Source: CAVWDU01 sp963840725
GTDB taxonomy: Bacteria > Pseudomonadota > Gammaproteobacteria > Pseudomonadales > Halieaceae
Reading direction: 5' to 3'
Assembly (NCBI GenBank): GCA_963840725.1
Contig: CAWIZY010000023.1
Location: 1-62,711, forward strand
Length of the DNA: 62,711 nucleotides
Below are positions 45,310 to 54,059 of the stretch, in pieces. Both the position numbers and the translations under genes were made by a program. Each line of letters starts with the position of its first letter. Position 1 is the stretch's first letter. Under the pieces are notes generated by a model. It ran no database searches, was not told the DNA's origin, and was given only the letters and a program-made list of their open reading frames with translations.

Positions 45310-46083
45310 CCTGCCTTAACCTAACATCTTTACTCAGCCGCGTGGTGCGGTAGCCCCGCTGGTTCGCCTCGATGAAGGCCGTACGCATATAGCGGTTACC
45401 GTGCTTGGTGATACCGAACCGTTTGCGCCAGTTCCTCGATCCACTGGTTGTACTCCGCCAGCGACCGGTTGATATCCTGCAACTGACGATACTGGAGTTC
45501 CAGGTTGGCCTTAAGACTGCCCGGTTTCGCGGCAATCGTTCGTTCCAGCCAGCTGTGATGCACTTTCGTCCAGTGGCTTTTGTGCTGGGTCTCGCCTTTG
45601 TAATGCAGGCCGTTGCGACGCAGGATCGCCTGTAGGTGGCGGCGTACTTGTTCCCGCTGATGCATCAGACGCTGTCGGGAACGCAGCAGATCCCGGTCCT
45701 GTTCCACCTCCAACTCCGGCGCCTGCACGATGGTGAGCAGATCGCTGGCATAAAACTGTGCCAGTTGCGCAGCATCGATGCTGTCGGTCTTAACGGCTTT
45801 ACCGCCCTGCCTGGGAATACTGGAAGGTGCCACCACATCGCAGTGAATCTCCTTGTCGGCCAGGTCCCGTTGCAGGGTAAAACCAATGTACGAGGCCTCG
45901 TACACCACCTGAAGGACGTGCCTGGGAAACTGTTTGTTGACCTTGGTCAATTGCCCCAACAAACCCTTCAGGGTGGGCCTTCATTTGAAATGGAAAAGCT
46001 CACCGGTCGCTTTATTCAGCGCAGCACCGTGGTACTGCGTATCATCGACATCCAGGCCGATATGGACTATTTTCTTGTTCATA
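45310..46083 (-). pseudogene. IS110-family transposase, second copy type, broken
   Basis: The start MNKKIVHIGLDVDDTQYHGAAL at 46083 carries the first Asp. An in-frame TGA at 45981-45983 follows FHFK. The middle (VVYEASYIGFTLQRDLADKEIHCDVV, KAVKTDSIDAAQLAQFYAS, VEQDRDLLRSRQRLMHQREQVRRHLQAIL) is open. Another frameshift near 45415 gives the end RFGITKHGNRYMRTAFIEANQ, and the C-terminal half is gone. It differs from the IS110 at 6218-7255 and is a separate group. Confidence 0.85.
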
Positions 46084-46188
46084 GACGCCTCCGCTTATTG
46101 CTGGATCACGTGGTATGGCCACCACGTCTTGGTACCCACCTATGAGGATAGACCTCGATGCTGGCGAAGGTGGGGGCGTCTATATCTT

Positions 46189-47035
46189 CTATACCTGACC
46201 CACGCCCCAGGACGCTTCCAGAATACCGTACTGCTGGCGGAGTTCGCCGATAAGGCGCGCCTTGCCAAGCCGCTTTACCTCAGCAGCAGCATCGGATTGA
46301 TACAGGCGCTCGAGTTCGCCGCGATAGTGTGCGAGCAAAGCCCTTAAAGTCATTCTCCCTGTCGATTTCCGCGAGATAATTTGCGTACTGATCAGGTTCC
46401 CCGCGCGTATGCAGCCGACGGCGCACACCTTCGCGGGCCACGGTGGTGGCAAAACTCTCGTTGAACCCGGTATCGCCGGGTATGAACAGCAACTGGTGAG
46501 CGAGTTCATGGAAGATCAGGTCCGCAAGCCGAGGCTCCGGCAGCATGACGAATGTATTCAGGACCGGGTCATGCATCCACCCCAGCGTGGAATAGGCGGC
46601 CACGCCGGCCACGTGGGTATCATAGCCCCTCACCGCCAGATCACCGGCAAACTCCCGCGCCGCGCTTGCACTGAAGTAGCCGCGGTAGGCGACGCAACCC
46701 ACAAGTGGGAAGCACCAGGTTTCGGCCTGAAATGACAGCTCGGGTGCCGCCAGCACGTTCCACACCACGTAATCGCGTTGCAGATCGGCATAGTCAAGAA
46801 ACTGGCCGTTCAAAGGCAGCTGCAGGGACTCCCGAGCGAAATCACGCAAAGCCGGCACCAGTTGCAGTTGGCTGCTGAGAGCCTCGGACGTGTCCGGGGC
46901 CGCGATGACCTCCTCGATCGGCTGCCGCCGGCTGAGCAGCGACCATTGCCCGGAAGCGGCTTGAGCGTAATAGGCCAATGATTCACAACCCGCCAGCATG
47001 CCAGCCAGAATCGGCAACAACAGCAGCGATCTCAA
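46189..47035 (-). pseudogene. Aminopeptidase-like lipoprotein (PF10023 type), frameshifted
   Basis: The best start is TTG at 47035, giving a lipoprotein signal (LLLLPILAGMLAGC). The body has YYAQAASGQWSLLSRRQPIEEVI, ETWCFPLVGCVAYRGYF, a zinc-peptidase HELAH motif (LADLIFHELAHQLLF) and a NESFATTVAREGVRR block. Near 46345 the frame shifts; LLAHYRGELERLYQSDAAAEVKR continues in another phase and ends WGVGQV where canonical members extend further. The 3' end is thus also cut, next to IS110 remains. Confidence 0.8.
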
Positions 47036-47300
47036 TGACGCCCGGGCTTCATTGCCCCGGCTGAGTGCCCTACGGTTGGATAATAGTGGCTGAATCCTCA
47101 ACGACGAAAAAATCCCGAACAGTGACCATTTCGGCCAGGTTGATTCGCACCGGTACTGGTACCCGCTATCGAAACAGCGGCTGGCCTCTATTCTCAGGCC
47201 CGGGCACGGGTCCCTGCAAATCAATTCTATCAGCCTCGAAGCCGCTGCGACCGGTAATCAGCCGGTGGCGATGTTCATCGGCCCGGGATATCATTGGCCC

Positions 47301-48113
47301 ATGTCTCAGGTGATGGCCAGATTGCGCTACCTTGTGCCCGGCATCGAGAGACCGGTCTACATCGCGTCTCGCGGTGGTGCCGACGCGGCACTGTCCATCG
47401 ACGCCGAATTCGAGGAACGTGAGCTGCCGGTGCACGACGCCAGGCAGCTGGCCCCGCCCGCAACTCTCGACCGGCAGGGGTTTGCCCTGGTCGGTCATGA
47501 AACCTCCATCAACGACTTCTATGAGCTGGAGCAGGTGCGGGAAGCCTATGAAAGCGAGATCACCGACCTCGTGCTGGCGGCGACCGGGGCCGCCGCCGCG
47601 CAGGTGTTCGACCACACCCTGCGCTCCGACTCCAGCGACATCCGCGGCCAGCGGTCCACCCGCGAGCCGGCTAATGTCATTCACAACGACTATACGGATG
47701 CTTCGGCGGCAAAGCGGCTGCGAGAGATTCTGCCGACCGATGAAGCCCGGCGGCGGGAGCAACATCGATTCGCGATCGTCAATGTCTGGCGTTCGGTCGG
47801 CAACCCGGTGCTCAAGAGCCCGCTGGCCTGTTGCGATGCAAGAACTATAGCACCCGGCGACCTCGTGACCAGCGAGCGTCGCGCCAGGGAGCGCACCGGA
47901 GAACTCCAGTTGGCCACCTGGAATACCGCTCATCGGTGGTATTACTACCCGCAAATGACCCGCGACGAGGCGCTGCTGATCAAGACCTTCGATAGCGACT
48001 GCTCCGGACCCGCCAGGCGCTCAATCCACTCGGCTTTCGCCAATCCCGCAGCACCGCCGGATGCCCCGCCCCGGGAGAGCATGGAATCCAGACTGATGGT
48101 GTTCTACGAATAA
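47301..48113 (+). CDS. CmcJ/NvfI-like oxidoreductase
   Basis: A 270-residue protein with the family pattern: a beta-rich N-terminal part, FALVGHETSINDFYELEQVREAYESE, VFDHTLRS, NVIHNDYTDASAAKRL, FAIVNVWRSVGNPVLKSPLACCDART, and TAHRWYYYPQMTRDEALLIKTFDSD. Members act in natural-product and asperfuranone/cephamycin-type pathways as Fe/2-oxoglutarate-like or hydroxylating enzymes; the His-x-Asp...His residues are in HNDYTD and AHRWYY. The ATG at 47301 is the likely start; an in-frame ATG at 47265 is possible. No pathway partner is nearby. Confidence 0.8.
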   Translation: MSQVMARLRYLVPGIERPVYIASRGGADAALSIDAEFEERELPVHDARQLAPPATLDRQGFALVGHETSINDFYELEQVREAYESEITDLVLAATGAAAAQVFDHTLRSDSSDIRGQRSTREPANVIHNDYTDASAAKRLREILPTDEARRREQHRFAIVNVWRSVGNPVLKSPLACCDARTIAPGDLVTSERRARERTGELQLATWNTAHRWYYYPQMTRDEALLIKTFDSDCSGPARRSIHSAFANPAAPPDAPPRESMESRLMVFYE

Positions 48114-48155
48114 ACCGGTTGCAGGCCTATCGGAGCCTTTGTACTCGGCAACGGC

Positions 48156-48608
48156 TCACCAACCCCGCTCCAGAATCAGTTTTTCGTCATCTCCGACCTG
48201 CTCACCGGCGGGACGCCAGCCGAGCTTTCGATAAAACCCGTGCGACCGGGTATCCGGGTCCGGGTTGGTCAGCAGGAAGAGCGTGTCATGTCTGTTCGAA
48301 AACAGCCAGCCCTGCACCCGGTCCATCAGCGCGGCGCCGACTCCCCGCTTTTCGTAATCAGGAAGTACCGCCAGCACCGTGACCTCTCCGGCCACCCGAT
48401 CTCCCATGACAAACCCCACAACCTTGTCCGAGTCCGTGCAGACCCATCCGCTTGCGTCCGACGCCATTGCGCATGCCATCGACGCCGGCGTAACCCCGTA
48501 GACCTCCCTGAGCTGATCCCTGTTGAGCGCATTTTCAGCCGTGGAAGCACGGACGTCGAAGACGGCCTCGATATCCTGCAAGGTCATAGGGCGAAACGCG
48601 AGACCCAT
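48156..48608 (-). CDS. GNAT-family acetyltransferase
   Basis: A 150-residue protein with the acetyl-CoA signature VLPDYEKRGVGAALMDRV (RGVGAAL) and the surrounding beta strands (VVGFVMGDRVAGEVTVLAVLP; HDTLFLLTNPDPDTRSHGFYRKLGWRP). It would acetylate a small molecule or protein N-terminus. It is complete, and converges on the CmcJ-like gene. Confidence 0.9.
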   Translation of the reverse strand: MGLAFRPMTLQDIEAVFDVRASTAENALNRDQLREVYGVTPASMACAMASDASGWVCTDSDKVVGFVMGDRVAGEVTVLAVLPDYEKRGVGAALMDRVQGWLFSNRHDTLFLLTNPDPDTRSHGFYRKLGWRPAGEQVGDDEKLILERGW

Positions 48609-48753
48609 ATTGGTTACCTCGAAATGACGACAAATCCAACCGCCATCGAAATCGGTTGATGCTGCTTTCTACCCTGTACTGCCACTACGACATGCGCCTG
48701 AAATCCCGGGATCCTCAGCTGTGCATATCCCCCGCAGGGTTTACTTCGAAAGC

Positions 48754-49212
48754 TCAGAAAAGAATCGCCCGGTAGCCCTGCTGCTGCAGCCGCACGTGAA
48801 CCGTCATTGCCGACACCGCCATAATGACCTCCGGCAGGAGGTCGGCGGGCGCATAATCGTAGTAGCCTGCTGTTTGTCCACACAGGTAGATGTCGACCCA
48901 CGCCTCACCCAGCGCCTCCAGCAGGCCGCTGTTCCTGTTGGCGACGCCGAAGCGCTTTTCGTGCGCCGCCTGCGACAGCGCCGCGCTGTCGATGCTGCGA
49001 TTCAGCTCCGCCGGATCATCCGGGCCCTTGCCGACATCCATGATGACCTTGTACTTTTGCGCCGGATCCAGGTTGAAGCTGCCCTTGGGGCCGGCAAAAA
49101 CAGGGCCATAATCAATGACCACCGGGCCGGTTTGCGGCTCTCCGGCCAGGGCGAAAACACTGACCAGAAGCGACGCCAGGGAAAAATTCCTGATCCAGAC
49201 CATTAATCGCAT
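48754..49212 (-). CDS. Exported DsrE-like protein with an internal in-frame deletion
   Basis: The start MRLMVWIRNFSLASLL at 49212 has GGGAG upstream and gives a signal peptide. The mature part has VVIDYGPVFAG, KYKVIMDVGKGPDDPAELNRSIDSA and FGVANRNSGLLEALGEAWVDIYLCGQTAGYYDYAPADLLPEVIMAVSAMTVHVRLQQQGY, the pattern of periplasmic DsrE-family proteins. Between SIDSA and QAAHEKRFG the usual block (ARFLNMHARAGV..VVVHG) is absent: about 28 residues are missing without changing frame. The conserved Cys is kept (LCGQ). Function may be lost or altered. Confidence 0.75.
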   Translation of the reverse strand: MRLMVWIRNFSLASLLVSVFALAGEPQTGPVVIDYGPVFAGPKGSFNLDPAQKYKVIMDVGKGPDDPAELNRSIDSAALSQAAHEKRFGVANRNSGLLEALGEAWVDIYLCGQTAGYYDYAPADLLPEVIMAVSAMTVHVRLQQQGYRAILF

Positions 49213-49508
49213 GAGTGCTCCCGGTTTTCCTCGTTGTTCAGGCATCGTAGATGCTACAACGCCCGCAGCACGGAAGCGAGAGCTCGGGTCGGTTTGAACG
49301 CGTATCGGCAAAGTTCGCCCATGCCCGGGAGACCCGGGGTGATGTCCCCGGCCCCGGACCCCGCACGGCCGGGCGGCGCTGATTTACCAGGGAGAAGCCA
49401 CTGGTATTGACCAGCCGGGGCTGCTCTTACCTGACTGACGGCGAGCGCTCGCAGCGAGCTAGTCTGCAGACCGGCCCTGCTGCGACTCGCTCATCCGTCC
49501 CGGCAATG

Positions 49509-50105
49509 TCAGAAGCGATAACGTGCCTGTAACTCGAAGCTGCGCGGCGCATCGATATGCTGGAAATAGGTCTGGCTGAAGCCCTGCGCAGCGAGCGGCA
49601 CGTCGTTACCCCACACCGTGGTCTTTTCATCAGTCAGGTTGCGGCCGATGACTGCCAGGCTCCAGGTATCGGCCACACTGAGAAGCTGAATCCGGGCGTT
49701 GATTTTCCAGAATGCATCCTGATTCAGTACCGGGTCGGCGTCATTGGGGACCACGTACTCTTCAGAAAACATGGCATCCAACCCCAGCTTCATTTCCAAG
49801 TTATCGGTCAGGCTGAAATAGTAGTCCGCGGCGAAACTAGCTGACCACTCCGGGGAGAACTGCAGGGGCTTGCCACTCAGGTCCTGGGTGCAGGTATTGC
49901 GGGCGCCGCCGGCCGCTATCCAGTCGAGAACCTGGGGCTCGTTGCAGGCAGCACCCTCGAATGACTTGTACTCGGCGTTCAGATACGCAAGGCCGCCGCT
50001 GAGGGTAAGGCCGTCGGTAACCGCTACCGAGCCATCGAACTCGATACCGTGCGTTTCCGTTTCCGCGGCATTGCCGACATTAAAGCCCGCGTTGCCGTCA
50101 AAGGT
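49509..50105 (-). pseudogene. TonB-dependent receptor, C-terminal fragment cut by IS91
   Basis: About 198 residues of outer-membrane barrel: NAGFNVGNAAETETHGIEFDGSVAVTDGLTLSGGLAYLNAEY, PLQFSPEWSASFAADYYFSLTD, LGLDAMFSEEYVVPNDADPVL, RNLTDEKTTVWGNDVPL, and the final ELQARYRF. It closely resembles the end of the intact receptor at 54060-56294 (KNLTDEEIISFGNDVPL, IQGRYRF), so both belong to one subfamily. At 50105-50107 the IS91 left end begins, so the insertion removed the start. Confidence 0.85.
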
Positions 50106-50211
50106 GCCTCAGATCAGATGTTCCCGGCCAACAGTGAATGCTTCAAGGTACGTGACTTCGGCACCACAGATGTTGGAGTCAAGTCAGTATGCTGTCGCCA
50201 GGCAAGGAGGG

Positions 50212-50236
50212 TCTGCCCCTGTTTATGGGCATGCTT
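50212..50236 (-). repeat. Class B palindromic unit in the 5' region of IS91 copy 3
   Basis: GGTCTGCCCCTGTTTATGGG with CATGC is the reverse complement of CCCATAAAxAGGGGCAG. Copy 1 lacks it at the matching place (about 8219), so this is another insertion with an empty counterpart. Confidence 0.7.
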
Positions 50237-50596
50237 TTTTGGCCACACCACCTAAGAGCGCCATCAACCTGAGCAGACACTACTCTACCAGCTCGTCGAA
50301 GCGCACTACCCTGCCCTCGTGGACCAATTGGCCCAGCAGGGTAAATCCCTGCCCGTGCATGCACACCAGGAATTCGAGGCCTACCTGAAGTGCGGTCGCC
50401 TCGAGCACGGCTTTCTACGGGTGCGCTGCGACAAATGCCATTTCGAGCGGCTGGTGGCGTTTTCCTGTAAGAAGCGCGGATTCTGTCGGGGACGCCCAGT
50501 CCCAGTTGCGGAGCACGCCGCATGGCAGAAACCGCCGCCCTGCTCGCGGATGAAGTCTTCCCCGATGTGCCATTGCGCCAATGGGTGATCAGTTTG

Positions 50597-50632
50597 ACCC
50601 AAAGCACTCGCTTCGCTCGCGGGGCCGGCTCT
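50597..50632 (-). repeat. 36-nt in-frame palindromic insert, class A, reverse orientation
   Basis: Twelve codons (TQSTRFARGAGS) lie between VISL and PFPLRYLFA. Copies 1 (8571) and 2 (13930) read VISLPFPLR and VLSVPYPLR without it. The DNA is the reverse complement of the class A unit with GAGCGAAGCGAG as its core. Confidence 0.9.
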
Positions 50633-51057
50633 CCTTTTCCTTTACGGTACCTGTTTGCGGCCCACCCCCAGGCCATGGGCAAGGTGCTGGGCATCGTTTA
50701 CCGGGCGATCTCCACCCACCTGATCCACAAGGCCGGATTCTCGCTCAAGGATGGCGCCGCCGGAGCAGTCACGCCTGCGCGGCCCGACTGATCCAGCGCT
50801 TCGGATGGTACGGCATCCCGGCTGCCCTGAACCTCAACATACATTTCCACATCCTGTTCCTGGATGGCGTCTACGTCTATGGCGACAACCGCCCACCCCG
50901 ATTTCAACGCGTCAAGGCGCCGGACAAAGCTGAGTTGGAGGAGTTGGTCCAACTGATCAGCCAGCGCGTCGGACGCTGCCTTGAGCGCCAGGGCTTGCTG
51001 GAACAGGACACCGAGAGTGCCTGGCTGGACCTCGAACCCGCCGAAGATACCGATGCC

Positions 51058-51086
51058 ACACCCATAAAGAGGGGTGGGCCCTGCCA
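51058..51086 (+). repeat. Class B palindromic unit
   Basis: ACACCCATAAAGAGGGGTGG, then GCCCTGCCAC is inserted after DTDA, before the GSSISYRIAVGPQQG part, and shifts the frame (a TAG follows). The same unit is at 40366. Confidence 0.7.
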
Positions 51087-51566
51087 CAGCTTCTAGGTAG
51101 TTCCATATCCTACCGCATAGCCGTCGGCCCGCAGCAGGGACGTAAAGCGTTCATGAGCCGCACCATCCGCCCGCTGGACAGACCTGATCCCGGACTGGAG
51201 CGGGTGCTTTGGGTATGGGACGACACAGGTGCCATTCGAGCGGGGCGGCCATCCGCCGGTGGATTTCATGGCCCGATTGGCGGCCCTGGTCCGAGCGCGG
51301 ATCGACCCAAACCCCGCGTCAACCTCACCCGCTATCACGGCATTTTGGCGCCAAACCACCGCTGGCGTGGGCTGGTCACGCCAGCCAGGCGCGGAAAAGG
51401 TGTCAAGCCTGTTTCCAATCCCGAGGTCCGCTCTACAGCGGAGCGACATGCAGCAATGACCTGGGCTCAAAGGCTCAAGCGCGTATTCAATATAGAGATC
51501 GTGGTCTGCGCCCGCTGCGGTGGGTCTATAGGGGTGATCGCTTGCATCGAAGATCAGGACGTCATG

Positions 51567-51590
51567 CCCGATAAAGCGGGGCAGGCTCTC
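51567..51590 (+). repeat. 24-nt in-frame palindromic insert, class B
   Basis: Eight codons (PDKAGQAL) lie between DVM and EGILAHL. Identical to the unit at 9563 and at the same place; the fragment at about 22790 is the empty site. Confidence 0.8.
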
Positions 51591-51854
51591 GAAGGAATTC
51601 TGGCTCATCTGCGCGATAAAGAACAGAACACCCCCGCACTGCCACACCTGGCACCACCGACCAGAGCACCACCTGGTACATTGCCCGCCCTCCTCCATAA
51701 CCTTTTGGAATCACCGCCATAAGAAAATGCCACTTCTTTATCGGCCAGTTCTTCGTACACTAGTTCAATCCTTTTTTTTATTTGCCGACGCCGGGGCCCC
51801 TGGGCAGGTATTAGCTTAACAAGTCACTACAACATAGCGCTCAGGAGTGAGGAG

Positions 51855-53408
51855 ATGCCGAGTACCCTCGACATACATAAGCATTGGCTTACAACCCGCC
51901 GCGGCGTCATCGCCCTGTTAGGAATGCTGTTTGCATCGCACCTGCTTGCGCAGGGTGAGAAGCCTAACATTCTGGTGATCTGGGGTGACGATATAGGCGT
52001 TTGGAACCTCAGCACGTACAACATGGGGATGATGGATTACCAGACACCCAACATTGACCGGATCGCCAACGAAGGCATCAAATTTACTGACTACTACGGG
52101 GAACAGAGTTGTACTGCCGGACGCTCGGCATTCATTACCGGGCAGAGCCCAATCCGGACCGGGCTGACCAAGGTTGGCATGCCAGGGGCTGATCTCGGCC
52201 TACAAAAAGAAGATCCGACGCTGGCAGAATTACTCAAGAGCAAAGGGTATGCAACCGGACATTTTGGCAAGAATCACCTCGGAGAAAAGGATGAGTTCCT
52301 GCCCACCCAACACGGTTTCGACGAGTTTTTCGGCAATCTTTATCACCTCAACGCAGAAGAGGAGCCTGAGAACCCTGATTACCCTACTGACCCGGCTTTC
52401 CTTAAATCATTCAGTCCGCGCGGGGTCATTCACAGCTTTACTGACGGGAGAATCGAAGACAGCGGCCCCCTCACCAAAAAGCGCATGGAGACTATTGATG
52501 ACGAATTTCTTGCGGCCAGTCTCAAGTTTATTGATAAAGCCTACAAGGCCAGGAAGCCCTTTTTCGTTTGGTTCAACGCCACAAGAATGCACTTCTATAC
52601 CCATACGGCGGACACGGAAGCTGGCTTGTCAGGACAAGGTTTCTACAACGATGCGATGGTGGGGCATGACCAGCTTGTGGGGCGACTGCTGGGTAAACTG
52701 GATGAATTGGGAATCACCGACAACACGATAGTCATTTATTCCACCGACAACGGCCCGCACTACAATACCTGGCCAGACGCTGGTATTACGCCCTTCAGAG
52801 GTGAGAAAAACACCAATTGGGAGGGCGGTTATCGGGTTCCCGCCATGCTGCGCTGGCCAGGCAAGTTGCCTGCCGGGGTAATCCGCAATGACATTATGTC
52901 GCACATGGACTGGTTGCCGACACTGATGGCGGCAGTCGGTGAACCCGATATCAAAGCGAAGCTCAGGAAAGGCCACCGCGTCGGCGAGAGAGAGTTCAAA
53001 GTCCATATCGACGGACACAACTTTTTGCCGTTTCTGACCGGAGGCGAAGCTGAGGGGCCGCGTAATGAATTTCTGTACTGGAGTGATGATGGTTTGTTAA
53101 CCGGTTTGCGCATTGGCGACTGGAAGATAGTCTTTGCAGAACAGCGCGCGAAGGAATTTGATGTATGGCGAGAACCGTTCGTGCCACTGCGCATTCCCAA
53201 GCTATTTAACTTGCGGCGGGATCCTTTTGAGCGCGCCGACACCGACTCCAATACCTATAACGAATGGTGGGCTCGCAGGGCCGGGCCATTTATCGGACTC
53301 AGCAAGTTGACGGTCGGCAGATTCCTGGAAAGCCTTGAAGAATTCCCGCCCCGGCAAAGACCCGCCACTTTCACCATAGATCAGCTCTTGGAGAAGCAAT
53401 TCCCCTAG
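51855..53408 (+). CDS. Arylsulfatase-type sulfatase
   Basis: This 517-residue enzyme has an N-terminal signal (TTRRGVIALLGMLFASHLLAQ), PNILVIWGDDIGVWNLS (metal-binding Asp-Asp) and the formylglycine signature CTAGRSAFITGQ (C-T-A-G-R). It also has GHFGKNHLG, WFNATRMHF, a second metal site IYSTDNGPHYNTWPD, and GYRVPAMLRWPGKLP. The Cys is converted to formylglycine by a maturase that is not in the window. It hydrolyses a sulfate ester, often of marine glycans. The stop codon TAG (53406-53408) overlaps the CTAG that begins a MITE. Whether the last codons are original is unclear. Confidence 0.93.
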   Translation: MPSTLDIHKHWLTTRRGVIALLGMLFASHLLAQGEKPNILVIWGDDIGVWNLSTYNMGMMDYQTPNIDRIANEGIKFTDYYGEQSCTAGRSAFITGQSPIRTGLTKVGMPGADLGLQKEDPTLAELLKSKGYATGHFGKNHLGEKDEFLPTQHGFDEFFGNLYHLNAEEEPENPDYPTDPAFLKSFSPRGVIHSFTDGRIEDSGPLTKKRMETIDDEFLAASLKFIDKAYKARKPFFVWFNATRMHFYTHTADTEAGLSGQGFYNDAMVGHDQLVGRLLGKLDELGITDNTIVIYSTDNGPHYNTWPDAGITPFRGEKNTNWEGGYRVPAMLRWPGKLPAGVIRNDIMSHMDWLPTLMAAVGEPDIKAKLRKGHRVGEREFKVHIDGHNFLPFLTGGEAEGPRNEFLYWSDDGLLTGLRIGDWKIVFAEQRAKEFDVWREPFVPLRIPKLFNLRRDPFERADTDSNTYNEWWARRAGPFIGLSKLTVGRFLESLEEFPPRQRPATFTIDQLLEKQFP

Positions 53409-53618
53409 CCGCCATATGTCACCGATATTTGGAATTCTCGGCGAGAGATTGTGCGGTGTACGGGGTTTTACGACTGAGGCCATAGCTGTAGCTATTGCCG
53501 CGGGAGGAAAATTTCGTACACCGTGCAAGATCCGGCGAGAAACCAAATAGGCATATCGCGCGAAAATAGCAGCTACCCATGAAAATTGACCGCCGAATCG
53601 GTGAGATATGGCGGCTAG
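53405..53618. repeat. MITE-like 214-bp inverted-repeat element
   Basis: The outer 22-bp ends (CTAGCCGCCATATGTCACC, GAT at the left, and ATCGGTGAGATATGGCGG, CTAG at the right) are reverse complements with one mismatch. The inner parts are also complementary: GTGCGGTGTACG at about 53451 pairs with CGTACACCGTGC at about 53515. The whole unit could fold into one long hairpin. It holds no reading frame of note. CTAG at both ends may be part of the element or a 4-bp target duplication. It abuts the sulfatase stop codon. Confidence 0.7.
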
Positions 53619-53773
53619 TCAAGCGTAAAAAACCCGTCTAAGCCCCGTGCACAGAAGCATTCCACCTGCACGCGCTGCCGGATAACTTCAGCGCGTAGTA
53701 GAACTCGCTGTGGCCTGCCGGGATATCCGAACCCTCCATCTCATCAGGCACGGGGCCTCGACCACAGACCGCA
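53619..53773. other. Gap with no gene seen
   Basis: Between the MITE and the IS3 remnant I see no coding frame. Confidence 0.25.
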
Positions 53774-53865
53774 ATGGAATGGCTCTGGCGCTACAAAACA
53801 GCAAGGCCAAACACGACCATTGGAGGCATTACCCGCTATAAAAAGTTGGCTCAGGCCTCGCAAGG
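53774..53865 (+). pseudogene. IS3-family OrfB C-terminal remnant
   Basis: EWLWRYKTARPNTTIGGIT, then KLAQAS matches the end of IS3-type integrase-core transposases (WxWxYNxxRPxxxLGGxTP). Only about 28 codons remain. The region to 54059 has no other recognisable gene. Confidence 0.7.
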
Positions 53866-54059
53866 TCTGCTTTTGAGCGTAGCGAAAAATCGGGGATTAC
53901 CAGAGGGTGCGCAACGGACGCGCAGACGTCGAGCCGCTATACCTCGGGTTATCGCCCCGATAAGAATTAGTCATTATCCGGTCATCTTCACACTCCCTAT
54001 ACTCCGCCCAAAGTATTCAAAAAATATAATTCACTGGATATTCGCCTCAGGAGCTACCT

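Larger units (their letters stand above)
50107..51721 (+). mobile_element. IS91-family element, copy 3
   Basis: The left end CTCAGATCAGATGTTCCC matches copy 1 (8125) and the two share their first 90 or so bases before the transposase. The insertion truncates a TonB receptor. The transposase runs with several frameshifts from 50270 to 51721. It has one class A insert, class B units at about 50212 and 51058 and 51567, and a deletion at 51190-51215. Confidence 0.8.
50270..51721 (+). pseudogene. IS91-family transposase, copy 3
   Basis: The frame begins LVEAHYPALVDQLAQQGKSLP, then FEAYLKCGRLEHGFLRVRCDKC, FSCKKRGFC, and in other frames LFAAHPQAMGKVLGIVYRA, IHFHILFLDGVYVY (HUH), LISQRVGRCLERQGLLEQD, DFMARLAALV, MTWAQRLKRVFNIEIVVCARCGGS and HLRDKEQNTPALPHLAPPTRAPP. 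A deletion joins GLERV to WVWDDTG, losing SLHAGV..KTPYR. It is a dead copy. Confidence 0.8.

Noticed and set aside
9255..51590. Dispersed palindromes as CRISPR or ordinary REP elements
   Set aside because: They are not in an array, and they lie inside coding frames rather than between genes.
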